Positions 1 through 8,163 of a stretch of DNA of 64,000 nt are shown here, piece by piece (position 1 is the stretch's first letter; each line of letters opens with the position of its first letter). Location: contig NZ_JAPSHJ010000005.1 of assembly GCF_031179985.1 (NCBI RefSeq), forward strand, positions 78,660 to 142,659, written 5' to 3'. The position numbers were made by a program, and so were the translations under genes. Below the pieces are notes generated by a model. It saw only the letters and a list, made by a program, of their open reading frames with translations, did no database searches and had not been told where the DNA came from. The stretch is from Arthrobacter sp. (lineage in GTDB: Bacteria; Actinomycetota; Actinomycetes; Actinomycetales; Micrococcaceae).

Positions 1-1
1 C

Positions 2-1327
2 AGGGAGATGGTGGCTGCCGGAACAATCGACACAGTGGTGGTTGCCATTACCGACTCCCTTGGCCGGCTGCAGGGAAAGCGATGCGGTGCCAGATCCTTC
101 CTTGAAGACGTCCTGGGCCACGGAGCAGAGGGCTGCAATTACCTCCTGTCCGTAGACGTGGAGATGAACACGATTGACGGCTACAGCATGTCGTCATGGG
201 AGAACGGGTATGGGGACATGGTGATGAGGCCCGATGTCTCCACCCTGCGCCTGGTTCCCTGGCTGGAGGGTACCGCCATGATCCAGTGCGACATCCTCTG
301 GCTCGACGGGAGCCCAGTCGCGCAGTCTCCGCGGCAGATCCTGCGGGGACAGATCGATCGGCTGGAGAAGCTGGGTTACCGGGCGCACATTGGCACCGAA
401 CTCGAGTTCATCATGTTCGATGACAGTTACGCCGAAGCATGGGACAAGAAGTACGAAGCCCTTACCCCGTCCACGAGCTATAACGTGGATTACTCTCTGC
501 TTGCCACCGCACGGCTGGAACCTGTGATCCGCAACATCCGGACGAACATGGAAAAAGCGGGACTCGTCGTCGAATCTTCCAAAGGGGAGTGCAACTACGG
601 CCAGCAGGAAATCACCTTCCGCTACGCCGAGGCGCTGACCGCGTGCGACAACCATGCTTTCTACAAGAACGGCGCCAAGGAAATCGCCGATCAGCACGGT
701 AAGAGCATCACGTTCATGGCGAAGTACAACGAACGCGAGGGCAGCTCCTGCCACATCCACTTCAGCCTGACGGACCTTGACGGAAACCCGGTACTGCCGG
801 GGGATGGCGAGCATGGTTTCAGCCCTCTCATGGAGCACTTCATCGCGGGACAGCTCGCTGCGCTGCAGGAGCTGGCCTACTTCCAGGCGCCAAATATCAA
901 TTCCTACAAGCGCTTCGTTGAGGGCAGTTTTGCGCCTACTGCCATCGCGTGGGGCCTGGACAATCGCAGCTGCGCCCTGCGCGTGGTGGGTCGCGGCCGG
1001 GGGATGCGGGTCGAAAACCGGGTAGGCGGAGGAGACGTCAACCCGTACTTGGCTGCAGCATCGCTGATTGCCGCAGCGATACACGGCATTGAAAATGAAC
1101 TCACGCTCGAACCGATCATGACCGGCAACGCCTACCTCTCCGATGCGGCCAGGATCCCCGGCAACCTCCGTGATTCCCGGGCATTGCTCGCCGGCAGCGA
1201 GATTGCGCGCAAGTCCTTCGGGGATGAGGTGGTGGACCACTACGTCCACGCCGCCGACGTCGAGTTGAAGGCCTTTGACAGTGCAGTGACGGACTGGGAG
1301 CGCAAGCGTGTCTTTGAGCGCCTCTGA
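2..1327 (+). CDS. Glutamine synthetase-like gamma-glutamyl-amine ligase (5' end outside window)
   Basis: This is a class I/III glutamine synthetase-fold enzyme that most likely ligates glutamate to an amine (polyamine, ethanolamine or similar) with ATP, the first step of a gamma-glutamylated catabolic pathway. Visible motifs are the N-terminal DSLGRLQGKR strand, the metal-binding GTELEF and KGECNYGQQE segments, GSSCHIHFSL (glutamate/ATP site), and SYKRFVEGSFAPTAIAWG with the NRSCALRV arginine region. The frame is open to the first base (an R-E precedes the first visible Met) and about 10-20 residues typical of the family are missing, so the true start is probably upstream. It overlaps the next gene by 20 bases. 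Placement with an amidotransferase hydrolase, an aldehyde dehydrogenase and an SDR argues for a PuuA/GlnA3/GlnA4-like role rather than ammonia assimilation; the substrate cannot be told from sequence. Confidence 0.9.
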   Translation, partial: REMVAAGTIDTVVVAITDSLGRLQGKRCGARSFLEDVLGHGAEGCNYLLSVDVEMNTIDGYSMSSWENGYGDMVMRPDVSTLRLVPWLEGTAMIQCDILWLDGSPVAQSPRQILRGQIDRLEKLGYRAHIGTELEFIMFDDSYAEAWDKKYEALTPSTSYNVDYSLLATARLEPVIRNIRTNMEKAGLVVESSKGECNYGQQEITFRYAEALTACDNHAFYKNGAKEIADQHGKSITFMAKYNEREGSSCHIHFSLTDLDGNPVLPGDGEHGFSPLMEHFIAGQLAALQELAYFQAPNINSYKRFVEGSFAPTAIAWGLDNRSCALRVVGRGRGMRVENRVGGGDVNPYLAAASLIAAAIHGIENELTLEPIMTGNAYLSDAARIPGNLRDSRALLAGSEIARKSFGDEVVDHYVHAADVELKAFDSAVTDWERKRVFERL

Positions 1328-2075
1328 TTCTGGTTCGTACCGTCCGCGTATCGGGCTGACCACCTACTACCAGGAGGCCTCCTGGGGTGTCTGGACCTCA
1401 GAAGCTGCCATCCTGCCCGGAACGTATGTCCAGGCGGTCGCGGCGGCCGGAGGAACTCCGGTCCTGCTGCCGCCGGTAGGGACAGATCCTTCGATTGTTG
1501 AGCTGCTCGACGGGCTGATCATCTCAGGGGGATCCGACGTCGGCCCTGAACACTACGGGGCACAGTCTCACTCGCTGACTCGCTCCCAGGCCAACCGGGA
1601 CCACCATGACATCGCGCTGACCAGCGCCGCATTGGAGTACCAGTTGCCGCTCTTCGCAATTTGCCGTGGGGCCCAGATCCTCAACGTTGCGTTGGGCGGA
1701 ACCCTGATCCAGCACATTCCGGATGTGAATCCTGAGGCAGATTATCAACCGGCGCCCGGGGTATTCGGCAGCGTCGAATTCACCACCGTCACCGGGAGTA
1801 TCAGCGAACGGCTTCTGGGCTCACGAGCAAGCGCTCCCTGCTATCACCATCAGGCCATCGATGAGGTGGCACACGGTCTTCGCGTCACCGCGGAGGCGTT
1901 GGACGGCACGGTAGAAGCAGTCGAAACGACATCCGGCGGCTGGGTTCTCGGCGTCCAGTTCCATCCTGAACAAAACGCGGATGACCTGCGGCTGTTCCGC
2001 GGGTTCATCGAGGAAGCACGCCGTTACAGAACACATCGAATGGAGGGTTCTGCTGATGTCCAGCAGTACGTATGA
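1308..2075 (+). CDS. Gamma-glutamyl-gamma-aminobutyrate hydrolase family (class I glutamine amidotransferase fold)
   Basis: A 255-residue PuuD-like hydrolase expected to remove the gamma-glutamyl group from the oxidised intermediate, returning glutamate. The nucleophile elbow is FAICRGAQ and the catalytic His lies in GVQFHPEQ; LIISGGSDVGPEHY is the typical substrate-binding loop of this family. The start is a GTG with GGGAG seven bases upstream, inside the 3' end of the ligase gene. The 3' end overlaps the aldehyde dehydrogenase start by 20 bases, so the three genes are almost certainly translationally coupled. Known for the family: hydrolysis of gamma-glutamyl-GABA. Inferred: the actual substrate here depends on the amine handled by the upstream ligase. 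Confidence 0.9.
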   Translation: MSLSASDSGSYRPRIGLTTYYQEASWGVWTSEAAILPGTYVQAVAAAGGTPVLLPPVGTDPSIVELLDGLIISGGSDVGPEHYGAQSHSLTRSQANRDHHDIALTSAALEYQLPLFAICRGAQILNVALGGTLIQHIPDVNPEADYQPAPGVFGSVEFTTVTGSISERLLGSRASAPCYHHQAIDEVAHGLRVTAEALDGTVEAVETTSGGWVLGVQFHPEQNADDLRLFRGFIEEARRYRTHRMEGSADVQQYV

Positions 2076-3423
2076 GGTACTAAATCCAGCCACCGAGGAA
2101 GTCATCCACACCTTGGAACTGGCGACCCTGGAGGAGACAGACACGGCCATACAAAAAGCCGCCCGGGCGTTTGAAAGCTGGCGTCACGTCGCACCCGCAG
2201 ACAGGGCATTGCTGCTGCGCCGCTTTGCCGCCGCCGTCGACTCCGACCTGGAGAATCTGGCTCAGCTGGAAGTGCTCAACGCTGGCCACACCATCGGCAA
2301 CGCCCGCTGGGAAGCGGGCAACGTCCGGGACGTTCTGTCCTACTACGCTGCCGCACCGGAGAGGCACCTCGGCCAGCAGATCCCCGTGGACGGGGGAATC
2401 AACGTCACTTTCAACGAACCTCTCGGCGTCGTGGGTGTCATCGTTCCTTGGAACTTTCCCATGCCCATCGCAGCGTGGGGTTTCGCCCCCGCGCTCGCCG
2501 CGGGCAACACCGTTGTCCTCAAACCGGCCGAGCTGACACCGATGACTGCAGTTCGGATTGGCGAGCTCGCCCGCGAGGCCGGCATCCCGGACGGCGTGCT
2601 GACCATCATCCCGGGCAAGGGCTCGGTGGTAGGGGAGCGGTTTGTCACGCATCCGGCAGTGCGGAAGGTGGTTTTCACTGGATCCACAGCAGTGGGCAAG
2701 CGCATTATGGCGGGCTGCGCAGACCAGGTGAAACCTGTCACGCTCGAACTGGGCGGCAAGAGTGCCAACATCATCTTTGCGGATGCGGATCTGCAAGAAG
2801 CGGCTGCCGCTGCACCCGGCGGGGCCTTCGACAACGCCGGCCAGGACTGCTGCGCCCGTTCCCGGATCCTGGTCCAGCGGAGCGTGTATGAAGAGTTCCT
2901 CGGACTCCTGCAGCCGATTGTTGAGGCCTTGAACGTGGGGGACCCGGGGGATGAGTCCTCGTTTATGGGTCCGCTGATTTCTGCCGCCCAGCACCGGACG
3001 GTTTCCGGGTACGTCCCGGAGGGGGCACCTGTCGCGTTCCGCGGTTCGGCTCCGGCCGGGAAGGGTTTCTGGTTTCCTCCCACGGTTCTCACTCCGTCCC
3101 CCGGCGACAGGGTTATGTACGAGGAGATCTTCGGCCCCGTCGTCGCCGTCGTACCGTTCGACGACGAAGCGGACGCCCTGCGGCTGGCGAACGATTCGAT
3201 TTATGGGCTCTCGGGCTCTATCTGGACCCGGGACGTCGGGCGCGCCTTGCGGATGGCTCGCGGCCTGGAATCGGGGAATCTTTCCGTGAATTCGCACTCT
3301 TCGGTCAGATATTCAACCCCGTTCGGCGGGTTCAAACAGTCCGGCCTCGGACGCGAGCTCGGACCGGATGCATTGAACGCCTTCACCGAGACGAAGAACG
3401 TCTTTATTTCCACCCGGGCTTAA
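2056..3423 (+). CDS. NAD(P)-dependent aldehyde dehydrogenase
   Basis: A 455-residue aldehyde dehydrogenase of the ALDH superfamily, probably oxidising a gamma-glutamylated aminoaldehyde (PuuC-like). Diagnostic parts are the cofactor segment VPWNFPMPIAAWGFAPALAAG, the general-base Glu in LELGGKSAN, the catalytic Cys within GQDCCARSR (two adjacent cysteines, the second aligning with the usual nucleophile) and EEIFGPVVAVVPF. Start at ATG 2056 is supported by TGGAGGG eight bases upstream; a longer frame from 1981 lacks such support and only reads into the preceding gene. The N-terminus is shorter than in many ALDHs (about 480-500 residues), as in other gamma-glutamyl pathway enzymes. Confidence 0.9.
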   Translation: MSSSTYEVLNPATEEVIHTLELATLEETDTAIQKAARAFESWRHVAPADRALLLRRFAAAVDSDLENLAQLEVLNAGHTIGNARWEAGNVRDVLSYYAAAPERHLGQQIPVDGGINVTFNEPLGVVGVIVPWNFPMPIAAWGFAPALAAGNTVVLKPAELTPMTAVRIGELAREAGIPDGVLTIIPGKGSVVGERFVTHPAVRKVVFTGSTAVGKRIMAGCADQVKPVTLELGGKSANIIFADADLQEAAAAAPGGAFDNAGQDCCARSRILVQRSVYEEFLGLLQPIVEALNVGDPGDESSFMGPLISAAQHRTVSGYVPEGAPVAFRGSAPAGKGFWFPPTVLTPSPGDRVMYEEIFGPVVAVVPFDDEADALRLANDSIYGLSGSIWTRDVGRALRMARGLESGNLSVNSHSSVRYSTPFGGFKQSGLGRELGPDALNAFTETKNVFISTRA

Positions 3424-3451
3424 CGCCCAAGCAAGAGCAAGGATGCCAGCA

Positions 3452-4231
3452 ATGATCGAAGTAATCTCAAACCGTCTCAAGGACCGCAGCGCCGTCATCA
3501 CCGGTGGGGCCAGCGGAATCGGCCTGGCCACAGCCCGCCGCCTCGCTTCTGAAGGTGCCAAGGTAGTCATCGCCGACGTCGACCCCACCGCCGGATTGCG
3601 CGCTGCGGAAGAGGTAAGCGGCCTTTTCGTCAAAGTGGACGTCACCAGCGAAGAGGACGTCAAGAACCTCTATGCCGTGACCAACGAAACCTACGGAAGT
3701 GTTGATATTGCCTTCAACAACGCCGGCATCTCCCCGCCGGATGACGCTTCCATCCTGGACACAGGCATCGACGCCTGGCGCAAGGTCCAGGAAGTGAACC
3801 TGACGTCGGTTTTCTACTGCTGCAAATACGCCCTGCCGTACATGCAGGCACAAGGCAAGGGGTCCATCATCAATACGGCCTCCTTCGTCGCGGTGCTGGG
3901 GGCAGCAACCTCGCAGATCTCCTACAGTGCCTCCAAAGGCGGAGTCCTGGCCATGAGCCGGGAACTCGGCGTCGAATTCGCCCGCCAGGGCATCCGGGTC
4001 AATGCCCTCTGCCCGGGACCTGTCAACACTCCGCTCCTGAAGGAGCTGTTCGCAAAGGACCCGGAAAAGGCGGCCAGGCGCCTGGTCCATATTCCCTTGG
4101 GCAGGTTCGCCGAACCCGAGGAACTTGCCGCCGCAGTGGCCTTCTTGGCCAGTGACGACTCATCCTTCATGACGGCCTCCACATTCCTGGTGGACGGCGG
4201 AATCTCGGGAGCGTACGTAACGCCGCAGTGA
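3452..4231 (+). CDS. SDR family oxidoreductase
   Basis: A 259-residue classical short-chain dehydrogenase. TGGASGIG is the Rossmann glycine motif, NNAG the structural motif, and the catalytic triad is visible as Ser in NTASFVAV and the YSASK Tyr-Lys pair; CPGPVNTP follows as usual. ATG 3452 is chosen because AAGGA sits eight bases upstream; ATG 3443 is an in-frame alternative without a well-spaced site. It follows the aldehyde dehydrogenase by 28 bases on the same strand and is followed by a strong terminator, so it closes the amine-catabolism operon. It may oxidise a hydroxylated side chain or act on a pathway alcohol; the substrate is not evident. Confidence 0.88.
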   Translation: MIEVISNRLKDRSAVITGGASGIGLATARRLASEGAKVVIADVDPTAGLRAAEEVSGLFVKVDVTSEEDVKNLYAVTNETYGSVDIAFNNAGISPPDDASILDTGIDAWRKVQEVNLTSVFYCCKYALPYMQAQGKGSIINTASFVAVLGAATSQISYSASKGGVLAMSRELGVEFARQGIRVNALCPGPVNTPLLKELFAKDPEKAARRLVHIPLGRFAEPEELAAAVAFLASDDSSFMTASTFLVDGGISGAYVTPQ

Positions 4232-4283
4232 TCCGGTTTCCGGTTCACCTCTGTGGCGGACCGGAGCATAGCCAAACGGGGGA

Positions 4284-4315
4284 GATGGCCCGGCGCTGGG
4301 AAGCGCCGGGCCATC
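4284..4315 (+). terminator. Intrinsic terminator of the gamma-glutamyl operon
   Basis: A perfect 14-bp inverted repeat (arms 4284-4297 and 4302-4315, GATGGCCCGGCGCT) with a four-base GGGA loop, followed by TTT. It lies 52 bases after the SDR stop and separates this operon from the sigma-factor region. Confidence 0.85.
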
Positions 4316-4399
4316 TTTGGTGAGCAGGCCCCAATGGCACAGTTCCCGAGGCCTCCTCGGCTCCTTGGGCAACGTTTTAGGAACCCGAGCCGGCATCGG

Positions 4400-4429
4400 C
4401 GTCACGATTTCGTGAGGAGTGGGTTAAGT
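4400..4429 (+). promoter_or_regulatory. Candidate ECF-type promoter, site A (sigma/zinc-finger fusion gene)
   Basis: CGTCA at 4400-4404 followed by CGATTT, then exactly 19 bases from the A of CGTCA to TTAAGT at 4424-4429. Predicted start of transcription is about 4436, roughly 70 bases before the fusion gene at 4507. It shares the arrangement with twelve other sites in the window, which suggests autoregulation by one of the local sigma factors. Confidence 0.6.
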
Positions 4430-4506
4430 ATGAGCCCGGAGTTGGGTGGCGGGGAGTTTCACGCGAAAACCGCGGGTCGAAAGAACTGATAGGCGGTGCC
4501 AGGACA

Positions 4507-5943
4507 ATGCAGAAAGCAACGGACGTTGCGGACGAGGATCTCATCCGTTCCGGCCGCGAGGGCGACCGCACTGCCTTGGAGGTCCTCTACAACAGGCATC
4601 ACGACGCCGGTCTAAAGTTCGCGCGGCGGCTAACGGGCAACAAGGCAGACGCCGAAGACGTCACCCAGGAAGCGTTCCTCAAAGTCGTCTCGGCCATGGA
4701 GCGCGGCAACGGGCCGGAAACTGCATTCAGGCCGTACTTTCTGAGGGCAGTGCGCACCGTCGCCGCTGACCACTGGGAGAACCAGGCCAAGGAGACACCC
4801 ACGGAAAACGCCGGTGATACCCCGGTGGAGGACGCCTCGCTGGCCTCCCTGTTTCAGCGGGATGACCCCGAATTGGTCATGAAAGCATTCCAGTCACTCC
4901 CATTGCGGTGGATGACTGTCCTCTGGCATGCGGAAGTGGAACGGGAACCACCCCGCAAGATCGCCCCAGTCCTCGGCATGGAACCCGGGGCTGTTTCGGC
5001 ACTGCTCTTACGGGCAAGGAAAGGGCTTCGTGAGGCCTATCTCAGCGCCTATGCGGAGGCCCCTCTGCGCTCAGACTGCGAGCCGACTTTTCCCTACCTT
5101 GCCGCGACGGTGCTGGGGACCAGCTCTGCTCGTGATCGGAGGAAGGTGCACGAACACATCCGCGACTGTGAAGACTGCGCCAAGGTCCTGGCTCAGCTGA
5201 CCGACGTCGGAGCGACAATGAGGGGCATCGTTGCCCCCTTTGTGCTCCTCGGCCCTGCCCTGGGCGGCGCCCGCTTCTCTCTGCAAGACCATTTCCCTCC
5301 GCGTTGGACAGCAACGGCGGCTGCCGCGGGCGTGGTGACTCTGGCGGTCGGAGCTGTGGCCGCCGTCGCTGTAGCGGGTGGTTTTTTCAGCAGCGGACCG
5401 AGCGCTGCGCCGCCCCCGCATGAAACTGAGTTGAGCCGAGCAGTTCCTGCAAGTCCGGAGCTGCCTCCCGCAATCACCAACACGGCGCCGCCCCCCACCT
5501 CCGGGCCCTTGCCTGCGGAGGACCCTGGCTCACCGGGCTCGGATTACCCGGCAGGGTCCCTCTTCGCTGAACCTGACACCGGCGCCTTTCATGGAATGGC
5601 ACCTGTGGGGCCTTGGCCGCCAGTTCCTGCCGCTGGCCCGCGTAGTGCCGGGGGAGGTGTTCCGGCCAGGCCGACGGCGTCTCCCATCTCGACTCCGACA
5701 CCGGCGCCCACCGCTGTTGCCTCCCCATCGGTGACAGCGACGCCAACCCCTAGGCCACCACGGACTTCGACTCCGACCCCCACCCCAACTCCGACCCCCA
5801 CCCCGACTCCGACTCCAACTCCGACCCCCACCCCGACTCCGACTCCGACTCCGACCCCCACCCCGACTCCGACCGTTACGCCTACTGACCCCCCGCGTGA
5901 ACCAAACTGCCCCATCATTTTTGATTTGTGTTTCATCATTTAG
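4507..5943 (+). CDS. ECF sigma factor fused to zinc-finger, membrane helix and Pro/Thr-repeat tail
   Basis: A 478-residue protein with sigma region 2 at about residues 10-85 ([21 protein letters not shown]), sigma region 4 at about 125-178 ([32 protein letters not shown]), an HxxxCxxC zinc-finger (H217, C221, C224) like those of anti-sigma factors, a single membrane helix at about 268-293, then a 180-residue Pro/Ser/Thr-rich extracytoplasmic-type tail ending in (PT)n repeats and a short hydrophobic end with two cysteines. The sigma half matches the three other ECF-like proteins of this window, including an NGxGP motif between regions 2 and 4. The arrangement suggests a sigma factor tethered and perhaps controlled by its own anti-sigma part. 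ATG 4507 is the first good start after promoter A. The tail repeat makes this the locus most prone to length change. Confidence 0.85.
   Translation: MQKATDVADEDLIRSGREGDRTALEVLYNRHHDAGLKFARRLTGNKADAEDVTQEAFLKVVSAMERGNGPETAFRPYFLRAVRTVAADHWENQAKETPTENAGDTPVEDASLASLFQRDDPELVMKAFQSLPLRWMTVLWHAEVEREPPRKIAPVLGMEPGAVSALLLRARKGLREAYLSAYAEAPLRSDCEPTFPYLAATVLGTSSARDRRKVHEHIRDCEDCAKVLAQLTDVGATMRGIVAPFVLLGPALGGARFSLQDHFPPRWTATAAAAGVVTLAVGAVAAVAVAGGFFSSGPSAAPPPHETELSRAVPASPELPPAITNTAPPPTSGPLPAEDPGSPGSDYPAGSLFAEPDTGAFHGMAPVGPWPPVPAAGPRSAGGGVPARPTASPISTPTPAPTAVASPSVTATPTPRPPRTSTPTPTPTPTPTPTPTPTPTPTPTPTPTPTPTPTPTVTPTDPPREPNCPIIFDLCFII
5768..5873 (+). repeat. Tandem hexamer repeat coding (Pro-Thr)n
   Basis: About 106 bases built from CCGACT, CCGACC and CCCACC units inside the tail of the sigma fusion gene. 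It reads Thr-Pro throughout and produces a Gly-Val shadow frame on the other strand. Whole six-base units can be lost or gained without a frameshift. Confidence 0.85.
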
Positions 5944-6101
5944 GAGCCGTCGCCATCAAGGCCAGGCTCCATGAGTTACACGGCAACCGGAGGAGGGTCC
6001 TGACGTCAGGGCGATACCGGCGCTTCCGCAGAAGGACCAGCGCTTCAAACCGGTAGTATTGGGAATTAATCAGCATACGTATTAATTTGAGGAGACTAGG
6101 C

Positions 6102-6341
6102 ATGCCTGGCGAATCAGGAGGGCGGCTCACCTTGTCTGTGGGCCGTCGGGAGTTCGAAGAACTCGCGGGTGCATGGGCTTCTTATCTCCAAGCAACCGAG
6201 AGCCTCGAAGCGGTCGACCCGGTCCTGGCGATGCAACGGACAGGGGCTGTTCTCCGCGCCCTGGAGCAGCTGATGAGCACGCTGGAGCCAGGAACCAGGT
6301 TGGGCGGATCCAATGGCGAGGACGCCCCGCAACGGACATAA
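6102..6341 (+). CDS. Small paralogous protein (SVGRREF / DPVLAM family), member 1
   Basis: A 79-residue soluble protein of unknown function. Its N-terminus (GGRLTLSVGRREFEEL) and centre (VDPVLAMQRTGAVLRALEQL) are nearly matched by the proteins at 13467 and 7278 (minus), and more loosely by the one at 27169. Predicted fold is mostly helical after a short beta-like start; no Cys, no membrane helix. ATG 6102 is chosen over 6087 because GGAG lies seven bases upstream and because the protein at 13467 starts at the same relative place (MPxxSG). It follows the sigma fusion gene by 158 bases. Inference: a partner or regulator of the neighbouring ECF-like sigma factors. Confidence 0.75.
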   Translation: MPGESGGRLTLSVGRREFEELAGAWASYLQATESLEAVDPVLAMQRTGAVLRALEQLMSTLEPGTRLGGSNGEDAPQRT

Positions 6342-6354
6342 ATCTAAAGCCCTG

Positions 6355-6384
6355 CGTCATCCGGTGACTTTTCCATGTTCTTTA
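6355..6384 (+). promoter_or_regulatory. Candidate ECF-type promoter, site M (sigma-4 orphan)
   Basis: CGTCA at 6355-6359 and TCTTTA at 6379-6384, separated by 19 bases. The bases after CGTCA (TCCGG) differ from the usual CGAT/GGAAT, so this is a weaker match. It lies 92 bases upstream of the small sigma-region-4 gene. Confidence 0.4.
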
Positions 6385-6475
6385 TGACCAAACGTCTCCC
6401 GATTGATCTGCGGGTGGTTGCGTTAGGGCATTCCCTGTTCCGAGTTGCTCGGGACCCCAATCCTGCGGAGCCCGA

Positions 6476-6802
6476 ATGTCCAGAATCGATCCTTTCCCAT
6501 CAGCGCCGTCCGTGACGGAGAGGGCTGGGGTTTGCCATAGGCAGGCAGCGGGTACTTACGTGATCGGGGCATTTGCCACCATTCCGGAAGATTGGCGCCG
6601 GGCCCTCTGGTATTCCGATATGCAGGGCTTGACTCCGGCCGAGGCCGGACCACTACTGCAGATAAGTCCGGAGCTGTTTTCAGCCGTCCTTAAAGATGCG
6701 CGCGCAGCCCTTCGGGTGGCCTTTGCCAGTGTGCCTCTGCGTGCGCCAGGCGCGGGCATTGTCCCCGAGAATGGAAAGGCTCAGCCCGGGCTGACCGTAT
6801 GA
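6476..6802 (+). CDS. Sigma region 4-only protein (orphan)
   Basis: A 108-residue protein in which residues of about 32-85 (FATIPEDWRRALWYSDMQGL, then FSAVLKDARAALRVAF) align with region 4 of the ECF-like sigma factors next door, but no region 2 precedes it; the first 30 residues are unrelated. ATG 6476 has GGAG five bases upstream. The region-4 helix-turn-helix is diverged (PLLQISPELFSAVLK replaces PxLGxExxAVSxLLxR). It could be a decayed sigma factor or a small protein that binds the beta flap or competes for -35 sites. A candidate promoter of the shared type lies upstream, which favours a gene in use. Confidence 0.6.
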   Translation: MSRIDPFPSAPSVTERAGVCHRQAAGTYVIGAFATIPEDWRRALWYSDMQGLTPAEAGPLLQISPELFSAVLKDARAALRVAFASVPLRAPGAGIVPENGKAQPGLTV

Positions 6803-7041
6803 GGGTCAGGCCTGGCCTGATCTGGGCCAGGGGCAGGCGGTATCCGATCACGTCTCAAGGTTTGCGGATACCGCCAGCCCCTTGCGGAAGCATTTTGTGC
6901 TGCTCCGCCTCGGTGCAGTGCAATCTGCAGTAAGGGGGACTTACTGCAGTACAAGGGCTACGGAGCCCACTCCCTGCACAGCTGTATAACCTCGATGCCG
7001 GCTTTTCGTGACGGCGCTGGTTCGTCATGAGGCCAGTGGAC

Positions 7042-7278
7042 TTATGAAGGACCCTGATTTGTGGATCTGGCGGAAGCAATTACATCACCGACGGCGTGGA
7101 GGAGAGTTCCTGTCCGGTGCAGGGCCTCAACGGGATCAATGGGTCCATTTAGCGGGTCTGTGATGGAACAGTATTCGGACCATTCGTGCGTCAGCTTTCC
7201 AAATTGCCGGGCACCCACCGTTGCTGTCACCGTGGCTGCCTCCTGAACGTTCTTCAGCTGGAGGTGTTCTTCACTCAT
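7042..7278 (-). CDS. Small paralogous protein (SVGRREF / DPVLAM family), member 2
   Basis: A 78-residue member of the small family: TVTATVGARQFGKLTHEW corresponds to the SVGRREF segment and PIDPVEALHRTGTLLHAV to the DPVLAMQRTGAVLRAL segment of member 1. ATG 7278 is chosen because this gives the family's usual length; upstream GTG 7380 would add an unrelated 34 residues and would run across promoter B. The gene is divergent from the ECF-like sigma factor at 7508. Promoter B ends only five bases before the ATG, so the message is predicted to be leaderless. Function unknown. Confidence 0.7.
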   Translation of the reverse strand: MSEEHLQLKNVQEAATVTATVGARQFGKLTHEWSEYCSITDPLNGPIDPVEALHRTGTLLHAVGDVIASARSTNQGPS

Positions 7279-7283
7279 GCCCT

Positions 7284-7313
7284 GATTGACTCCCGGGGAA
7301 GCGAATCGTGACG
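7284..7313 (-). promoter_or_regulatory. Candidate ECF-type promoter, site B (leaderless)
   Basis: On the minus strand CGTCA (7313-7309) is followed by CGATTC and, 19 bases after CGTCA, by TCAATC (7289-7284). Only five bases separate the -10-like element from the ATG at 7278, so transcription should begin at or next to the start codon. Confidence 0.55.
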
Positions 7314-7425
7314 CGACGGAAATGTTGGATCGATTGAGAATCGACGTCCGGGCGGATATTGACCCGCCTAAAACGACCACTATGCGGAATCTGTCTGCCC
7401 AGCATGTGGATGAATGACTAGATCA

Positions 7426-7455
7426 CGTCATGAATTTCCACTCGTCAGTTCTAAC
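7426..7455 (+). promoter_or_regulatory. Candidate ECF-type promoter, site C
   Basis: CGTCA at 7426-7430 followed by TGAATTT, then TCTAAC at 7450-7455 after 19 bases. It points at the ECF-like sigma gene at 7508 and is back to back with site B, about 110 bases away. Confidence 0.55.
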
Positions 7456-7507
7456 TGCTTGGTAGGTGGCGTCCGGCCTGTGCCGATGAACGAACGGAAC
7501 AAACAGG

Positions 7508-8149
7508 TTGGCTTTACAGGGGACTTCAGGCGAACCGCCGCTTGGAACAGTTGGGATGGGGGATCCCGTGCTGCTAACGGCACTGAGGGCTGGGAGCACG
7601 GAAGCGGCAGATGTGTTGTATCGGCGGCATGCCGCAGCTGCACTGTCATTTGCCCGGGGACTGGTTCGGACCGAGCATGACGCGAAGGATCTTGTGCAGG
7701 AGGCCTTCGCCAAAACCATCAGTGCAGTGGCCAACGGAAACGGTCCGCTTGAGAATTTCCCGGGCTACCTCTTTACGGCAATCAAGAGCTGTGCCGCTGA
7801 GTGGTGGAGTAAGAATTCGAGGGAAGTGCCGGTGGAAGCCGGCGTGCTGGATGCAACGCACGGCCCTACCCACGACGACCGGCTGCACCGGGTTTTCGAC
7901 CATGATGGCAATGAGCGGGTCCTGGCTGCTTTGCAGTCCTTGCCTGCGCGATGGCAGAGCGCACTCTGGTATGCCGATGTCCTGCAGGAGCCGCCTCGGC
8001 GGATTGGACCTGCCCTGGGCATAAAACCCAACGCGGTGTCCGCCTTAGTAAGACGGGCGCGCGCCGGACTACGGGATGCCTACGCTAACATGCTGTTCGA
8101 AGAGAGCCAAGGGGTAGTAAATCCACCACTAGAGGACCAGCTGTACTGA
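7508..8149 (+). CDS. ECF-like RNA polymerase sigma factor
   Basis: Region 2 is seen in LRAGSTEAADVLYRRH and AKDLVQEAFAKTISA, region 4 in LPARWQSALWYADVLQEPPR and AVSALVRRARAGLRDAY; the local-family motif NGNGP lies between them. There is no zinc-finger or membrane part, unlike the fusion at 4507. The longest frame starts at TTG 7508; ATG 7556 is an equally plausible start and would leave 197 residues. The C-terminus runs to the edge of the IS481-like terminal repeat at 8142, so the last residues (EDQLY) may have been replaced when the element inserted. Small family member 2 is divergently encoded. Confidence 0.82.
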   Translation: MALQGTSGEPPLGTVGMGDPVLLTALRAGSTEAADVLYRRHAAAALSFARGLVRTEHDAKDLVQEAFAKTISAVANGNGPLENFPGYLFTAIKSCAAEWWSKNSREVPVEAGVLDATHGPTHDDRLHRVFDHDGNERVLAALQSLPARWQSALWYADVLQEPPRRIGPALGIKPNAVSALVRRARAGLRDAYANMLFEESQGVVNPPLEDQLY

Positions 8150-8163
8150 CCGGATACGATGAT
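8142..8163 (+). repeat. Terminal inverted repeat, left copy (IS481-like end)
   Basis: TGTACTGACCGGATAC at 8142-8157 is found exactly inverted at 10028-10043; matching continues weakly for six more bases. The minus strand across this repeat codes the VSGQYS-like C-terminus of an IS481-family transposase, as expected for the right end of such elements. Confidence 0.7.

Noticed and set aside
194..1363. Long minus-strand frame of 389 codons opposite the ligase gene
   Set aside because: It is a shadow of a high-GC coding gene; the plus strand has the glutamine synthetase motifs, and the minus frame shows no domain.
2080..3297. 405-codon minus-strand frame opposite the aldehyde dehydrogenase
   Set aside because: No recognisable motif, and the plus strand has all catalytic residues of an aldehyde dehydrogenase.
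5589..5939. Gly-Val repeat protein on the minus strand
   Set aside because: It is only the reverse reading of the (Pro-Thr)n repeat.
5999..6010. Palindrome CCTGACGTCAGG containing CGTCA on both strands
   Set aside because: The plus strand has no -10-like element at 19 bases (GCAGAA); the minus strand has GTGTAA but would point into the sigma fusion gene. Not counted as a promoter.
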